Source: Bacillus infantis NRRL B-14911 (GTDB lineage: Bacteria > Bacillota > Bacilli > Bacillales > Cytobacillaceae). From it: a stretch of DNA of 64,000 bases. Under the pieces are notes generated by a model. That model saw only the letters and a program-made list of their open reading frames with translations. It was not told where the DNA came from and did not search any database. The position numbers were made by a program, and so were the translations under genes. Positions within the stretch are counted from its first letter, which is position 1. Each line of letters opens with the position of its first letter. Shown in pieces: positions 1 to 8,393 of the stretch. Location: NCBI RefSeq assembly GCF_000473245.1, contig NC_022524.1:4751501-4815500 (forward strand), given 5' to 3'.

Positions 1-245
1 CCGAGGCGCTGCATCGCCTTCACAAATTGCTTTCCGACATCAAAGCCGCAGATCTCAACCTTCCCGGACGTTGGCTTGATGAGTCCGACAAGCATCCGGA
101 TGGTAGTCGTTTTTCCGGCGCCATTTGGACCCAGGAACCCAAATACTTCCCCCGGATAAATCTCAAATGATATTTGATCAATAATCGTCTTCTTTCCTAT
201 GATTTTCGTTACATTTTCCAATCTAACAGTTGGTTTTACGCTCAT
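1..245 (-). CDS. ABC transporter ATP-binding protein, N-terminal part (runs off the window)
   Basis: Only the first 81 codons are present; the gene continues beyond base 1. The translation begins MSVKPTVRLENVTK and contains a Walker A motif GPNGAGKTTTIRM at about residues 39-51, followed by the usual LVGLIKPTSGKVEICG segment. This is the nucleotide-binding subunit of an ABC transporter, of the type usually paired with ABC-2 membrane proteins (drug or lipid export; inferred from the GAGKTT style). The start ATG at 245-243 has a weak AGGGTGAT ribosome site. No partner is visible in the window. Confidence 0.85.
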   Translation of the reverse strand, partial: MSVKPTVRLENVTKIIGKKTIIDQISFEIYPGEVFGFLGPNGAGKTTTIRMLVGLIKPTSGKVEICGFDVGKQFVKAMQRL

Positions 246-352
246 AGCATCACCCTAAGTTCTATTTTAGCGAAAAAATCAGGCAGTGACTCTTTTGAAT
301 ACTCAATAAAGGAAAAGATTGATACAATCAAGATAGAAGGAGAGGTCAAACG

Positions 353-1123
353 ATGAAAAAATGGAAATGGCCGCTGTTTATCACACTATCCCTTGGCTTG
401 ACAGTTCTGTTTGGCTACGGCCTTGTCAGCGCCTATATGGATATTACCAATCCTCCCCAGGCGCAGATATTGGCGAAATCAGAAGAAGCGCCTGCTACCC
501 CGGGCGACACTTATATTGCACTCGGAGATTCATTAACAAGAGGTGTTGGCTCATCAAAAGGTGAAGGCTTTGTCTCGCTGACCGGGAATCAGCTCAAAGA
601 GAATAACCTCGTTGAACGCTATCAGAACCTTGGCATAAGAGGCGCCAGAATCGAGGACCTGCTGGAGCAGCTGGAACAAAAGGAAGTCCAGAGAACGCTT
701 AAAGAGGCCAAAATCATTACTATTACAATCGGGGGAAACAACCTGTTTAACAGCGGGGAAATCTTCAGCAATTATTCAGAAGAGACCGCGCTCGGCATCC
801 TGGAAACCGAAATCCCCAACCTGGAAAAAGTCTTTAAAAACATTCGCGAAATCAATCCCGATGCCGTCACCCTCTATACGGGGCTGTATAATCCATTCAA
901 GCAATCACCAGACGGAGAATCATTCGATTCTATCATACAAAAATGGAATGAATCAGCCCGCACACTGGGCTTGAAATACGGCATTCAAGTCGTCGATACC
1001 TTCAATCTCGTCATTGATGCCAAACGCGACCTGTCCAGCGATGTCTTCCATCCGAATGACACTACTTATCAGCAGATAGCAGATAGTACGTATCTTATCA
1101 TTGAAAAAAGCATTGTTGAATGA
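353..1123 (+). CDS. GDSL/SGNH-family lipase or esterase, membrane-anchored or secreted
   Basis: 256 residues. An N-terminal hydrophobic segment (about residues 7-28) acts as signal or anchor. The SGNH hydrolase blocks follow: GDSLTRG with the nucleophile serine near residue 59, the GGNN block near 125, and the C-terminal catalytic pair in DVFHPND near 230. It resembles the YpmR-type hydrolases of bacilli and should hydrolyse an ester bond outside the membrane; the substrate cannot be read from sequence. An AGGAGAGG ribosome site lies before the ATG. The TGA stop (1121-1123) is supplied by the first bases of a dispersed palindromic repeat. Confidence 0.88.
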   Translation: MKKWKWPLFITLSLGLTVLFGYGLVSAYMDITNPPQAQILAKSEEAPATPGDTYIALGDSLTRGVGSSKGEGFVSLTGNQLKENNLVERYQNLGIRGARIEDLLEQLEQKEVQRTLKEAKIITITIGGNNLFNSGEIFSNYSEETALGILETEIPNLEKVFKNIREINPDAVTLYTGLYNPFKQSPDGESFDSIIQKWNESARTLGLKYGIQVVDTFNLVIDAKRDLSSDVFHPNDTTYQQIADSTYLIIEKSIVE

Positions 1124-1187
1124 GCCAGGGGGACAGGTCCCATGGCCCAGCTTCACAAAGGGCCAAGGGACCTGTCCCCTTGGTTTT
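1121..1187. repeat. Dispersed bipartite palindrome, copy 1
   Basis: Two arms form a long inverted repeat: GCCAGGGGGACAGGTCCC on the left and GGGACCTGTCCCCTTGG on the right, joined by a short CTTCACAAAG-type loop. Each arm is itself nearly palindromic. A T-run follows the right arm (1182-1188), so this copy could end transcription of the GDSL gene. Confidence 0.9.
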
Positions 1188-1189
1188 TT

Positions 1190-1475
1190 ATTAACTCTAT
1201 AGATTGTAAATCTCCGTAGCCTGCGGTTGGGAAAAGTTCAACCAGCCTTATTAGCAATTCTTTTGTTGATAGATCTTTATGTTTATAAAATACTTTACTA
1301 CTGCATTGTCACGTTCAGCATTTCTGAGTATATGTTTATCGCTTGATACATAACCGGAATAAGTTCGCCAGATGGTTTAGTATGCCGGATTAGCACCTCA
1401 TTGTATGCCGAATAATATGGACCTAAATTCAGTTCAATCTGATCGACCTTAAATTCATCCTCACGGAAACAACAG
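1190..1475 (-). pseudogene. Decayed gene remnant with two frameshifts between two repeat copies
   Basis: On the minus strand one frame reads FKVDQIELNLGPYYSAYNEV and continues to IYSE. About base 1325 the protein-like reading moves to a second frame (NAERDNAVVKYF), and about base 1290 to a third (YKHKDLSTKELLIRLVELF, then PTAGYGDLQSIELIKNQ). The three pieces join into about 90 plausible residues with no family I recognise. The piece is bounded by repeat copies 1 and 2, and the second supplies its false N-terminus. It is best read as a truncated, frameshifted remnant; sequencing error is the alternative for the shifts but not for the missing start. Confidence 0.45.
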
Positions 1476-1540
1476 GGCCACAGGGACAGGTCCCGCGGCT
1501 CAAATGAAAAAAGATCCAAGGGACCTGTCCCCTTGGCTCA
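1475..1540. repeat. Dispersed bipartite palindrome, copy 2
   Basis: Left arm GGCCACAGGGACAGGTCCC, right arm GGGACCTGTCCCCTTGGCTC, with an AAATGAAAAAAG spacer. The outer TGAGCC end, read on the minus strand, provides the TGA stop of the YitT-type gene at 1538-1540. Confidence 0.88.
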
Positions 1541-2371
1541 TGTTTTAGGAAATGTAAATCCTTCACCGAACACATCCCGCACATCATGCACCACGACGAA
1601 GGCTTTTTCATCGATCTGCTGGATCATCTTCTTGAGAAGGAAGAGCTCCTGCTTGTTTATGACCACGTAGAGTATGTCCTTGGATTCTTTGGAGTAGTGG
1701 CCCCGTGCATTAATGATGGTGGCTCCCCGGTCCATTTCGGCGCTGACTCTTTCAGCAATGCTCTCAGTATAGGGGGAGATGATGGTGACGGCTTTCCGGG
1801 TGTCAAAGCCGTCGATTAGATAATCAAGAATTTTGGTGCTGATGTAGATGGAGATCCCGGTGTACATGGTATTCTCAATCCCAATGACAAAGGCCGATCC
1901 GAGAACAACGAGAATGTCGAACACGAACATGGTCGTGCTCACGGCCCAGCCGAATCGCTGGTTGAGCATGCGGGCAACAATGGTCGACCCGCCCGTCGTA
2001 CCGCCGGATCGGAGCACGATTCCAAGGCCGATGCCAATGAATACACCAGCGAATACCGTACCCAGCATGATATCCAGCGAGCGCCCCATATCTTCTGTGA
2101 AGTGCAGGAATACAGATGTAAAGAAGATGGCAAGCAAGGTGTACCACGTCACCCGCTTATTAAGCACTTTATAGCCGATGGCAAGCAGAATCCCGTTCAT
2201 CACAAAGTTCGTGTAGCCCGGGGACCAGTCCAATACATAAAAGAGGGTCATGGAGATCCCCGTCACGCCGCCCTCGCCCAGCTCATTTGGGATTGCGAAC
2301 AGATTCACCCCAAGTGCAAAGAACAGGGATCCGATAATAATCAAGATAATTTCTTTTGCTGTCGAGTTCAT
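1538..2371 (-). CDS. YitT-family membrane protein (DUF161 plus DUF2179)
   Basis: 277 residues. The first about 190 residues hold five to six hydrophobic membrane segments, starting with IILIIIGSLFFALGVNLF and including the conserved glycine-rich GGVTGIS and RSGGTTGGSTIVARM stretches. The last about 80 residues form the soluble DUF2179 domain, ending VVVHDVRDVFGEGF. Members are abundant in Firmicutes and are thought to be integral membrane proteins of unknown transport or regulatory role. The length is normal. The stop codon overlaps the edge of repeat copy 2. Confidence 0.88.
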   Translation of the reverse strand: MNSTAKEIILIIIGSLFFALGVNLFAIPNELGEGGVTGISMTLFYVLDWSPGYTNFVMNGILLAIGYKVLNKRVTWYTLLAIFFTSVFLHFTEDMGRSLDIMLGTVFAGVFIGIGLGIVLRSGGTTGGSTIVARMLNQRFGWAVSTTMFVFDILVVLGSAFVIGIENTMYTGISIYISTKILDYLIDGFDTRKAVTIISPYTESIAERVSAEMDRGATIINARGHYSKESKDILYVVINKQELFLLKKMIQQIDEKAFVVVHDVRDVFGEGFTFPKT

Positions 2372-2431
2372 ACGATCACTCCGTTCCTTTAGAATACCAG
2401 AATACTATAGCATAAAGGAAAGGCCGCGGTG

Positions 2432-2497
2432 GAGCCAAGGGGACAGGTCCCTTGGCCCATCCTCAAAAAGAGCCAAGGGACCTGTCCCCCTGGCTCT
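2432..2497. repeat. Dispersed bipartite palindrome, copy 3
   Basis: Arms GAGCCAAGGGGACAGGTCCC and GGGACCTGTCCCCCTGGCTC around CTTGGCCCATCCTCAAAAAG. It lies between the divergent starts of the YitT-type gene and arr, one of the few copies not at a gene end. A TTCTTATTTT tract follows on the plus side. Confidence 0.9.
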
Positions 2498-2559
2498 TCT
2501 TATTTTGGTGTTCAAGTAATATACTGTTATCACAAATCTAAAATAAGAGGTGTATCCGT

Positions 2560-2976
2560 ATGAGTGACAAAAAAGCTGTCTTAGATCACGGACCTTTTTT
2601 TCATGGCACGAAAGCAGCCTTAAAAATTGGAGATTTATTAGAACCGCAGCACATATCAAATTACCAGGATAAAAAATCAAATTATATATACTTTACTGCA
2701 ACATTGGATGCTGCCAAATGGGGCGCTGAATTAGCAGCATCCTCTTCAAAAGAAAGAATTTATATTGTAGAACCATTAGGTGAGTTTGAAAATGATCCAA
2801 ACTTAACTGACAAAAGATTTCCCGGCAATCCGACTCGCTCTTACAGGTCTAAATCCCCTTTGAAAATAACAGCAGAACTAAGCACATGGGAAAGACATTC
2901 CGACGAAGAAATAAATCATATGCTAGCCTCTTTAAAAAAGCTGCGTGAACAAGGAAAAGCTGTTATTTACGATTAA
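2560..2976 (+). CDS. arr: Rifampin ADP-ribosyltransferase (Arr)
   Basis: 138 residues, the normal Arr length. The enzyme transfers ADP-ribose from NAD+ to the C23 hydroxyl of rifamycins and so inactivates them. Diagnostic stretches are PFFHGTKAALKIGDLL near the N-terminus, NYIYFTATLDAAKWGAELA in the middle, and GNPTRSYRSKSPLKI near residue 95. The start ATG follows an AAGAGGTG ribosome site. Repeat copies lie on both sides (2432 and 2983), but no integron attC site, transposase or composition break suggests a recent cassette. It looks like an intrinsic chromosomal resistance gene. Confidence 0.93.
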   Translation: MSDKKAVLDHGPFFHGTKAALKIGDLLEPQHISNYQDKKSNYIYFTATLDAAKWGAELAASSSKERIYIVEPLGEFENDPNLTDKRFPGNPTRSYRSKSPLKITAELSTWERHSDEEINHMLASLKKLREQGKAVIYD

Positions 2977-2982
2977 AACAAA

Positions 2983-3046
2983 GGCCACGGGGACAGGTCC
3001 CGTGGCCAAGCTTCAAAAAGAGCCATGGGGTCTGTCCCCGTGGTTC
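2983..3046. repeat. Dispersed bipartite palindrome, copy 4
   Basis: Arms GGCCACGGGGACAGGTCCCG and CATGGGGTCTGTCCCCGTGG. It sits between the convergent ends of arr and the four-helix membrane gene, whose reading frame ends inside it. Confidence 0.88.
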
Positions 3047-3426
3047 TCCACCATAAAGGTAATAACGACAAATAATAAAAATGCCAGCAGGAGCAGTGTG
3101 CCGCCCACGATGAAAAAGACCATGACAAATGTTTCATTCAGCTGAAAGGGATTTAAGTTGTACATCCACATGCCTGCGGTCAATCCCAATGCTCCCGCCA
3201 TTCCCAGCATACTATGGATGGCTACCAGCTTTTTATATTTAATCTTATAAGCTTTATAGAATATTCCCCATGCGAATACGGAAAGCCAGCCGACCAGCAG
3301 AATGTGCGCATGGACCGGCCTGAGGGCATAATCCATCTGACCTGCCATATGAGACCCCAAATAAGTGCCAATGACGCCAAAGATGGCAGCAAATCGAATT
3401 AACCGCAGACTCCAGATTTGTTCCAT
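3013..3426 (-). CDS. Small four-helix membrane protein, haem-copper oxidase subunit I-like
   Basis: 137 residues from the ATG at 3426, which follows the strong ribosome site GGGGGAGAGG; an upstream in-frame GTG at 3441 is less likely. Four hydrophobic helices are visible, with RPVHAHILLVGWLSVFAWGI in helix 2. The conserved histidines resemble a fragment of the CcoN/cytochrome oxidase subunit I fold. Such short proteins are often annotated as cytochrome-c oxidase but cannot form the catalytic core, so function is unknown. The last residues (ENHGDRPHGSF) and the stop are encoded by repeat copy 4. Confidence 0.7.
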   Translation of the reverse strand: MEQIWSLRLIRFAAIFGVIGTYLGSHMAGQMDYALRPVHAHILLVGWLSVFAWGIFYKAYKIKYKKLVAIHSMLGMAGALGLTAGMWMYNLNPFQLNETFVMVFFIVGGTLLLLAFLLFVVITFMVENHGDRPHGSF

Positions 3427-3450
3427 TTTCCTCTCCCCCACTATGCTTTT

Positions 3451-4827
3451 TTATATAACTGGAAGGGTGATTGTGAAAACCGTCCCCTCACCAGGCTTGC
3501 TCGCAACACTGATTTTCCCATCATGCAGGTCGATGATCTGCTTGACGATCGAGAGACCGAGGCCGGTCCCTCCTTTCTTCCTCGCTGAATCAACACGATA
3601 AAAACGGTCAAAGATCTGATCCATCTCTTTCTCCGACATCCCTGCCCCCGTGTCTTTAAATGTAATCACAAGGTCTGTTTCTCTTTTCTCCAAACCAATC
3701 CACATGCTGTCTCCCGGACTGCTGTACTTGATGGCATTGGTCATGAGATTATCCCATACATTCGTCATCAGCTCGGCATCATATTTGAATACACAATGTT
3801 CGAGATTATACGAGACTTCTATTTCTTTTTCCTCTATCAGCCATTGATACCTGCGGATTGCCTGTTTAATCTGCTTATCTGCCCGCACCTCTGATACCTT
3901 CATAGGGTACGCGTTTTGATCCAAAGAGGTCATAATCAATAATTGTTTGGTCAAATGAGAAAGCCGCTTTGATTCATCATTGATGATCTCCAAATACTGT
4001 ACCCGTTCAGTCTCATTCACATCTAACTTCAAAAGTTCGGCATATCCCTGAATATTCATAAGCGGTGACTGGAAATCATGGGATACATTGCTGATGAAGG
4101 ATTTCCGGGCTTCATCATTATGCTGTAATTGCCTCTGCATGGTGGTGAAGCTTTGTGCAAGCTGGCCAATTTCATCCCGGCGATTGATCGTCAGGTCATA
4201 ATGGAAGTTTTCACGGGTCAACTCTTTGACCGCCTCTGTCAGCTGTGTAATCGGCTGGATCAGATGCTTGGCAAACCAAATCATTCCGATGATGCTGACG
4301 ACCGAAACAGCCAGAATGAACCAGGCAAGAATCATATGGATATCAGAGAAAAGCAGTTTGTTATTTGGGCGGATAAACAATGCGAACTGCTGGCCATCAG
4401 AAGTAAACGGCACCCCGACCGTATTCCCTACATCATTAGAAAAGTGGCCCATCATAAAGGATTGGCTGGAATCGTCACTCATCCCGTGATAAATCTCTTT
4501 TTTATCCAATACTTTCCGGGCTTCCCCTGGAAGATCTGTCTTCGAAAACGCCTCTCCAAAAAACTGTTTTTCCCCTTCCTCATTCAACACGAGCACTTGA
4601 TATCCCAGCTTCCCTACCGATTCCAAATAGGATATCAGGGCAGTTTGGTGGCCTGGCATTCCTTCGATGCTCGAGACGATCTCCTCTGCAATCTCGACAT
4701 TCTGGCTGTCGATCTTCTGCTTGGTCGTGGCCGTGTATACCCAGTTTGCCAGGAAGAAACCGGTGATAATACTGATAGCCAGGATCGAGAGGGCAGCAGC
4801 GACAAACTTCCGGTACAGCGTCCTCAT
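3451..4827 (-). CDS. Sensor histidine kinase, HssS-like
   Basis: 458 residues. First membrane segment about 10-30, an external sensor region to about 165 (with YHGMSDD and FSNDVGNTVGVPF, which resemble the haem sensor HssS), second segment about 165-185, then a HAMP linker, HisKA with the phosphorylated histidine near 250 in SNVSHDFQSPL, and HATPase with NLMTNAIKYS and GTGLGLSIVKQI. The start overlaps the stop of the response regulator by ATGA, showing translational coupling. Similarity to HssS is by eye; the true signal could be haem or another membrane-damaging compound. The usual hrtAB haem exporter is not adjacent. Confidence 0.88.
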   Translation of the reverse strand: MRTLYRKFVAAALSILAISIITGFFLANWVYTATTKQKIDSQNVEIAEEIVSSIEGMPGHQTALISYLESVGKLGYQVLVLNEEGEKQFFGEAFSKTDLPGEARKVLDKKEIYHGMSDDSSQSFMMGHFSNDVGNTVGVPFTSDGQQFALFIRPNNKLLFSDIHMILAWFILAVSVVSIIGMIWFAKHLIQPITQLTEAVKELTRENFHYDLTINRRDEIGQLAQSFTTMQRQLQHNDEARKSFISNVSHDFQSPLMNIQGYAELLKLDVNETERVQYLEIINDESKRLSHLTKQLLIMTSLDQNAYPMKVSEVRADKQIKQAIRRYQWLIEEKEIEVSYNLEHCVFKYDAELMTNVWDNLMTNAIKYSSPGDSMWIGLEKRETDLVITFKDTGAGMSEKEMDQIFDRFYRVDSARKKGGTGLGLSIVKQIIDLHDGKISVASKPGEGTVFTITLPVI

Positions 4828-5495
4828 CCGATAGCCTCCAGCTTATAGCCAATCCCTCTCACGGTTTGAATCTCAACCGTCGCCCCATGTTTCCTGAGGC
4901 GATCCCGGATCCGATTGATATGGGTATTCAGTGTTTGTTCGCTTCCTTCATAATCAATTCCCCATACCTGCTCAATCAATAAGGCCCGCGGGGCAATCTT
5001 TGGAATGCGGGAAGCAAGAATGCTCAGCAATTCAAATTCTTTCAGCGGAAAAAGAATCGTCTCCTGATTGATCATCACCTCAAAGTTCTTGCGATCCAGC
5101 ACCATATTCCCCGCCTTGATCACTGTTTCCATTGCCCGCTCCATCCTCCGCAGGACAACAGCTACACGATACAACAGCTCCTTCACCTCGAAGGGCTTAA
5201 CAATATAATCTTCCGATCCGGACAAGAAGCCCCGCTCCTTATCATCCAGCTGTCCCTTTGCCGTCAAAAGAATCACAGGTATATCATAATCCTCTGACAA
5301 AATCTTCGTCAGTTCGAACCCGTCCATTCCCGGCATCATCACATCGACCACCGCTAAATCAACGTTCATCCCTTCTAATATCTTCAAAGCTTCTTCTCCA
5401 TCATTCGCTTTGACTACCTGGTACCCTTTCCGGCTCAAATGGATGGAAACAAGCTTTTGAATATAGACATCATCATCTACAACCATGATTTTCAT
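4824..5495 (-). CDS. OmpR-family response regulator, HssR-like
   Basis: 223 residues. The receiver domain has the acidic pocket VVDDD at 5-9, the phospho-acceptor Asp51 in VVDVMMPGMDGF and the conserved Lys in YIVKPFEVKEL. The C-terminal winged helix has the typical LIEQVWGIDYEGSEQT and TVRGIGYK motifs. The pattern DYDIPVILLTA and KERGFLSGSEDY is close to HssR. It lies between the MMPL exporter gene (upstream, 48-base gap) and its kinase (ATGA overlap), so the exporter is the likely target of regulation. Confidence 0.9.
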   Translation of the reverse strand: MKIMVVDDDVYIQKLVSIHLSRKGYQVVKANDGEEALKILEGMNVDLAVVDVMMPGMDGFELTKILSEDYDIPVILLTAKGQLDDKERGFLSGSEDYIVKPFEVKELLYRVAVVLRRMERAMETVIKAGNMVLDRKNFEVMINQETILFPLKEFELLSILASRIPKIAPRALLIEQVWGIDYEGSEQTLNTHINRIRDRLRKHGATVEIQTVRGIGYKLEAIG

Positions 5496-5543
5496 GAACG
5501 GACCTCCTATTGGCGAATACGGCGGACTGCCTTCGCCATTGTG

Positions 5544-7664
5544 CTATTGATTATTATGAGAGGTCTGATGATCTTTCTCAAATGCTAATATCAAAGCTGG
5601 CAGCAGCACTCCCCGAACCAGGAAAGTATCCATCAGGATACCGACTGCGACCATGAAGCCAAATACGAATAAATCAGCAATCGGCATCGTTGTCAGGGCC
5701 GCAAAGGTGGCAGCCAGGATAATACCAGCAGATGAAATCACTCCGCCCGTATTGGTCATGGCAATTTCCAGGGCCTTTTTTACACCATGGGCCTTTCTTT
5801 CCTCCATAAAACGGGAAACAAGAATGATATTATAATCCACTCCCAATGCCACCAGGAAGATAAAGGCATAAACAGGCACGCGGGTGCTTATCGCATCGAA
5901 ACCGAACAGAACATCTACCAGGAAGCTTCCAAGACCCAATGCAGAAACATATGACAGCAGGATAGTCCCCACCATATAAATAGGCATTTTAATAGAACGG
6001 GTAAGGGCTATTAGGAGACCCAGAATTAAGACCGTTTCAAGGATCATGATCATCACAATATCTTTATTATTTACATTTCTCTCATCAACCAGCTTTGCCG
6101 TAACTCCTCCATAATACGCTTCCCCGTCAATAGAAAGATTCCGGAGCATTTCTGGTGATGACTCCTGGAGATTCTCCATAAAATCAATTGCCTCTCTTGA
6201 ATAGGGATTCATCGATAAAGCCACACTCAACTTTAAAGCATTGCCATCCTCAGTTTGTCCATCCTTCCGGACTGATGCGATGCCGTCCAGACTTTCCAAT
6301 TCTGCTTTGATTTCGTCCGTCTTTTCCTTCGACAGGGACTCACTGCTTTCAATGAGCAAAGTAGAAGGAGCAAGCTCTCCCTTATCAAACTGGGACTCCA
6401 CAATTTCATATCCGACTCGGGACGGCAAATCTTCAGGGAACTTCTTCACTGTATCGAATTCAAACTCAATGTTCATCACATTGATTGCTGTCACAACCAG
6501 GAAAATCCCTGTCAAACCGCCGCTAATCCATGGTTTTCTGACCACCAGCCTTGCAATCGATTTCCAAAACGTGTGTTTCAGACCCTTTTTATCCCCATAT
6601 TTCGGCACCTTCGGCCAAAACGCCTTACGTCCAAATAGGGTAAATAACGCAGGTACAAGCGTAATGGAAGCAAGCATAATAAAGAACATGGCCAGCCCGA
6701 ATACCGGGGCAAAGTTCTGATAATCACGGAAATTAGCGAAAAATAAGACCAGCATGGCGGCCATCACTGTACCGCCCGCGAAAAAGACTGGCTCACCCGT
6801 AGCGCGCATGGCATTTTTCATCGCCGTATATTTACTCTCCACTTCATTAAGCCCTTCACGATAACGGGAAAACACAAATAAAGAATAATCAATAACAGCC
6901 GCGAAGAGCAGGATGCTCATAATGGAAGTCGTCGAGTTATTGATTTCCAGCCCGGCAGCCCCCATCAGTGCAACACTCTGATTTACCACCTGGTAGACGA
7001 TGATCGTAGCCAGAAGCGGGATGAACGCCAGCAGCGGCGAACGATAAATGACAATCAGCAGCACCAATACAATCACAATCGTTGCTAGCAGCAACACGAC
7101 ATCTGCCTGTTCAAACAGCTTCGTTGTATCTCCTGCAATTCCCGCTGGCCCTGTAATATAGAATTTTGTGCTTTCTAATGTATCCGCAATTTCATTGCCG
7201 ATTTTTGATGCTCTATCGTTAATTTCTGAATAATCCTTGCTTCCAAGACCTTTTTCCAATTCCATCGGGACAATTACCGTTGATTCATCTACGGAAATGA
7301 ACCCTTCCAATGCCTGGGGAGGAAGCTTGCTGATATCAACGATTCGATCAATCCCTTTAATATCTTCTGCAAGAATTCCTTTCACAATCTCATTGACTTC
7401 ATCTAATTGAATATCACCGGATTTATTATGAAAAACTAGGATTCCTGGGGTTCCCTGCTCATTTGGAAATAACTCCTCTATCTTATTCTCAGCAATTATC
7501 GATGCCGCCTCATCAGGGAGTGATTGAAAATTACTCACTTTATAGTCGCCAAGCTTTGGCCCGGCACTTAAAGCTATCATCAGCACCAGCCAGACTATGA
7601 TTGTGATCCACATCCCCCGTTTTGTTGATACCCAGTCTGTAATAGGGGTCAGCCATCTTTTCAT
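5544..7664 (-). CDS. MMPL/RND-family transporter (YdfJ-like)
   Basis: 706 residues with the duplicated RND plan. One helix (about 17-37) precedes an extracytoplasmic domain, then a block of helices about 187-370 including VIDYSLFVFSRYREGL. A second soluble domain (about 395-525) is followed by a second helix block with VDYNIILVSRFMEE. The paired D-Y-(S/N) motifs carry the proton-relay aspartates of this family. Such proteins export lipids, haem-like or membrane-active compounds by proton antiport. It heads the same-strand cluster with the HssRS-like pair, which suggests signal-induced detoxification. Confidence 0.88.
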   Translation of the reverse strand: MKRWLTPITDWVSTKRGMWITIIVWLVLMIALSAGPKLGDYKVSNFQSLPDEAASIIAENKIEELFPNEQGTPGILVFHNKSGDIQLDEVNEIVKGILAEDIKGIDRIVDISKLPPQALEGFISVDESTVIVPMELEKGLGSKDYSEINDRASKIGNEIADTLESTKFYITGPAGIAGDTTKLFEQADVVLLLATIVIVLVLLIVIYRSPLLAFIPLLATIIVYQVVNQSVALMGAAGLEINNSTTSIMSILLFAAVIDYSLFVFSRYREGLNEVESKYTAMKNAMRATGEPVFFAGGTVMAAMLVLFFANFRDYQNFAPVFGLAMFFIMLASITLVPALFTLFGRKAFWPKVPKYGDKKGLKHTFWKSIARLVVRKPWISGGLTGIFLVVTAINVMNIEFEFDTVKKFPEDLPSRVGYEIVESQFDKGELAPSTLLIESSESLSKEKTDEIKAELESLDGIASVRKDGQTEDGNALKLSVALSMNPYSREAIDFMENLQESSPEMLRNLSIDGEAYYGGVTAKLVDERNVNNKDIVMIMILETVLILGLLIALTRSIKMPIYMVGTILLSYVSALGLGSFLVDVLFGFDAISTRVPVYAFIFLVALGVDYNIILVSRFMEERKAHGVKKALEIAMTNTGGVISSAGIILAATFAALTTMPIADLFVFGFMVAVGILMDTFLVRGVLLPALILAFEKDHQTSHNNQ

Positions 7665-7742
7665 TACATAGCCTCCTTTTTATTATTTGCTCCCCATTAT
7701 AAATTTCTAATATAAATTCAATATCAACTTTTGTTTACAAAA

Positions 7743-7789
7743 AAGGCGCCTGGCCCCTCATACTTCAAAGAGGGACCAGGCACCTTTTT
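7743..7789. terminator. Terminator of the GGTGCCTGGCCC family, between 7803 gene and the MMPL gene
   Basis: Inverted repeat GGCGCCTGGCCCCTC and GAGGGACCAGGCACC around TACTTCAAA, with A-run and T-run on the two sides, so it can work in either direction. It ends the gene at 7803-8291. The same stem sequence recurs at several other terminators in the window. Confidence 0.8.
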
Positions 7790-7802
7790 ATAAAATTACT
7801 CT

Positions 7803-8291
7803 TCAAGCTAAATACGGAGATCGAAACTCCTCAACAAACAGCCCCGCCTCCAGGACATTCCTCCGGGCTTGGGGGCAATCCTTATTCGTACCAATAAACA
7901 TATAATAGTCATAACCAAAATGAACAAAAAACTCTTTTCTGAAGCTTAATTTACACCAGACAGCTTCCCTCAAGGTTAACCTCGCCATTTCCGTGATTTC
8001 TTCTTTCCGGACGGCTTTCCCTATCCAGATATCTGAGAGGAAAAGCAGTTTCTCCTGGACCGCTGCCGCTTCCGTCCACATCTCAAGAGCATTAACATAA
8101 AGTCTGTCCACGCCCGCCTCATCCATAAAAGCAGTGATGGCTTGAATGTAGTTTGTTTCAGTACGCAAGTATTCCTCTTCACCGACCTTGGTGCCTACCT
8201 CTGAAAAGCTAGTCCATTCGCTGTCATCGAGATAATTGCCGTATGCATCCCTTTTTTGAGGATCATATTTTGTCACTCTATAATAATTCAC
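7803..8291 (-). CDS. Conserved-looking hypothetical protein, 162 residues
   Basis: Not recognised. It starts with GTG at 8291 after GGAAGGTG (MNYYRVTKYDPQKRDAYGNY). It is a soluble mixed alpha/beta protein rich in aromatic residues, with no signal peptide or membrane segment; RKEFFVHFGYDYYMFIG and the C-terminal FRSPYLA are distinctive. Codon use is like neighbours. It stands alone between a terminator and repeat copy 5. The ribosome site and clean termination support a real gene; no function can be given. Confidence 0.7.
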   Translation of the reverse strand: MNYYRVTKYDPQKRDAYGNYLDDSEWTSFSEVGTKVGEEEYLRTETNYIQAITAFMDEAGVDRLYVNALEMWTEAAAVQEKLLFLSDIWIGKAVRKEEITEMARLTLREAVWCKLSFRKEFFVHFGYDYYMFIGTNKDCPQARRNVLEAGLFVEEFRSPYLA

Positions 8292-8324
8292 TATGCACCT
8301 TCCTAACGTTGGGGTATGGGGAAA

Positions 8325-8392
8325 GTGCCAAGGGTTCAGGTCCCCTGGCCCTACTTCAAAAAGTGAGCCAAGGGACCTGTCCCCCTGGCTCC
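8325..8392. repeat. Dispersed bipartite palindrome, copy 5
   Basis: Degenerate left arm (CCAAGGGTTCAGGTCCCCTGG) and intact right arm (CCAAGGGACCTGTCCCCCTGG). It lies immediately beyond the TGA stop of the PH-domain gene at 8394. Confidence 0.85.
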
Positions 8393-8393
8393 T

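Noticed and set aside
2432-3046. arr as a mobile resistance cassette
   Set aside because: The flanking palindromes occur all over the window; there is no attC, integrase, transposase or target duplication.
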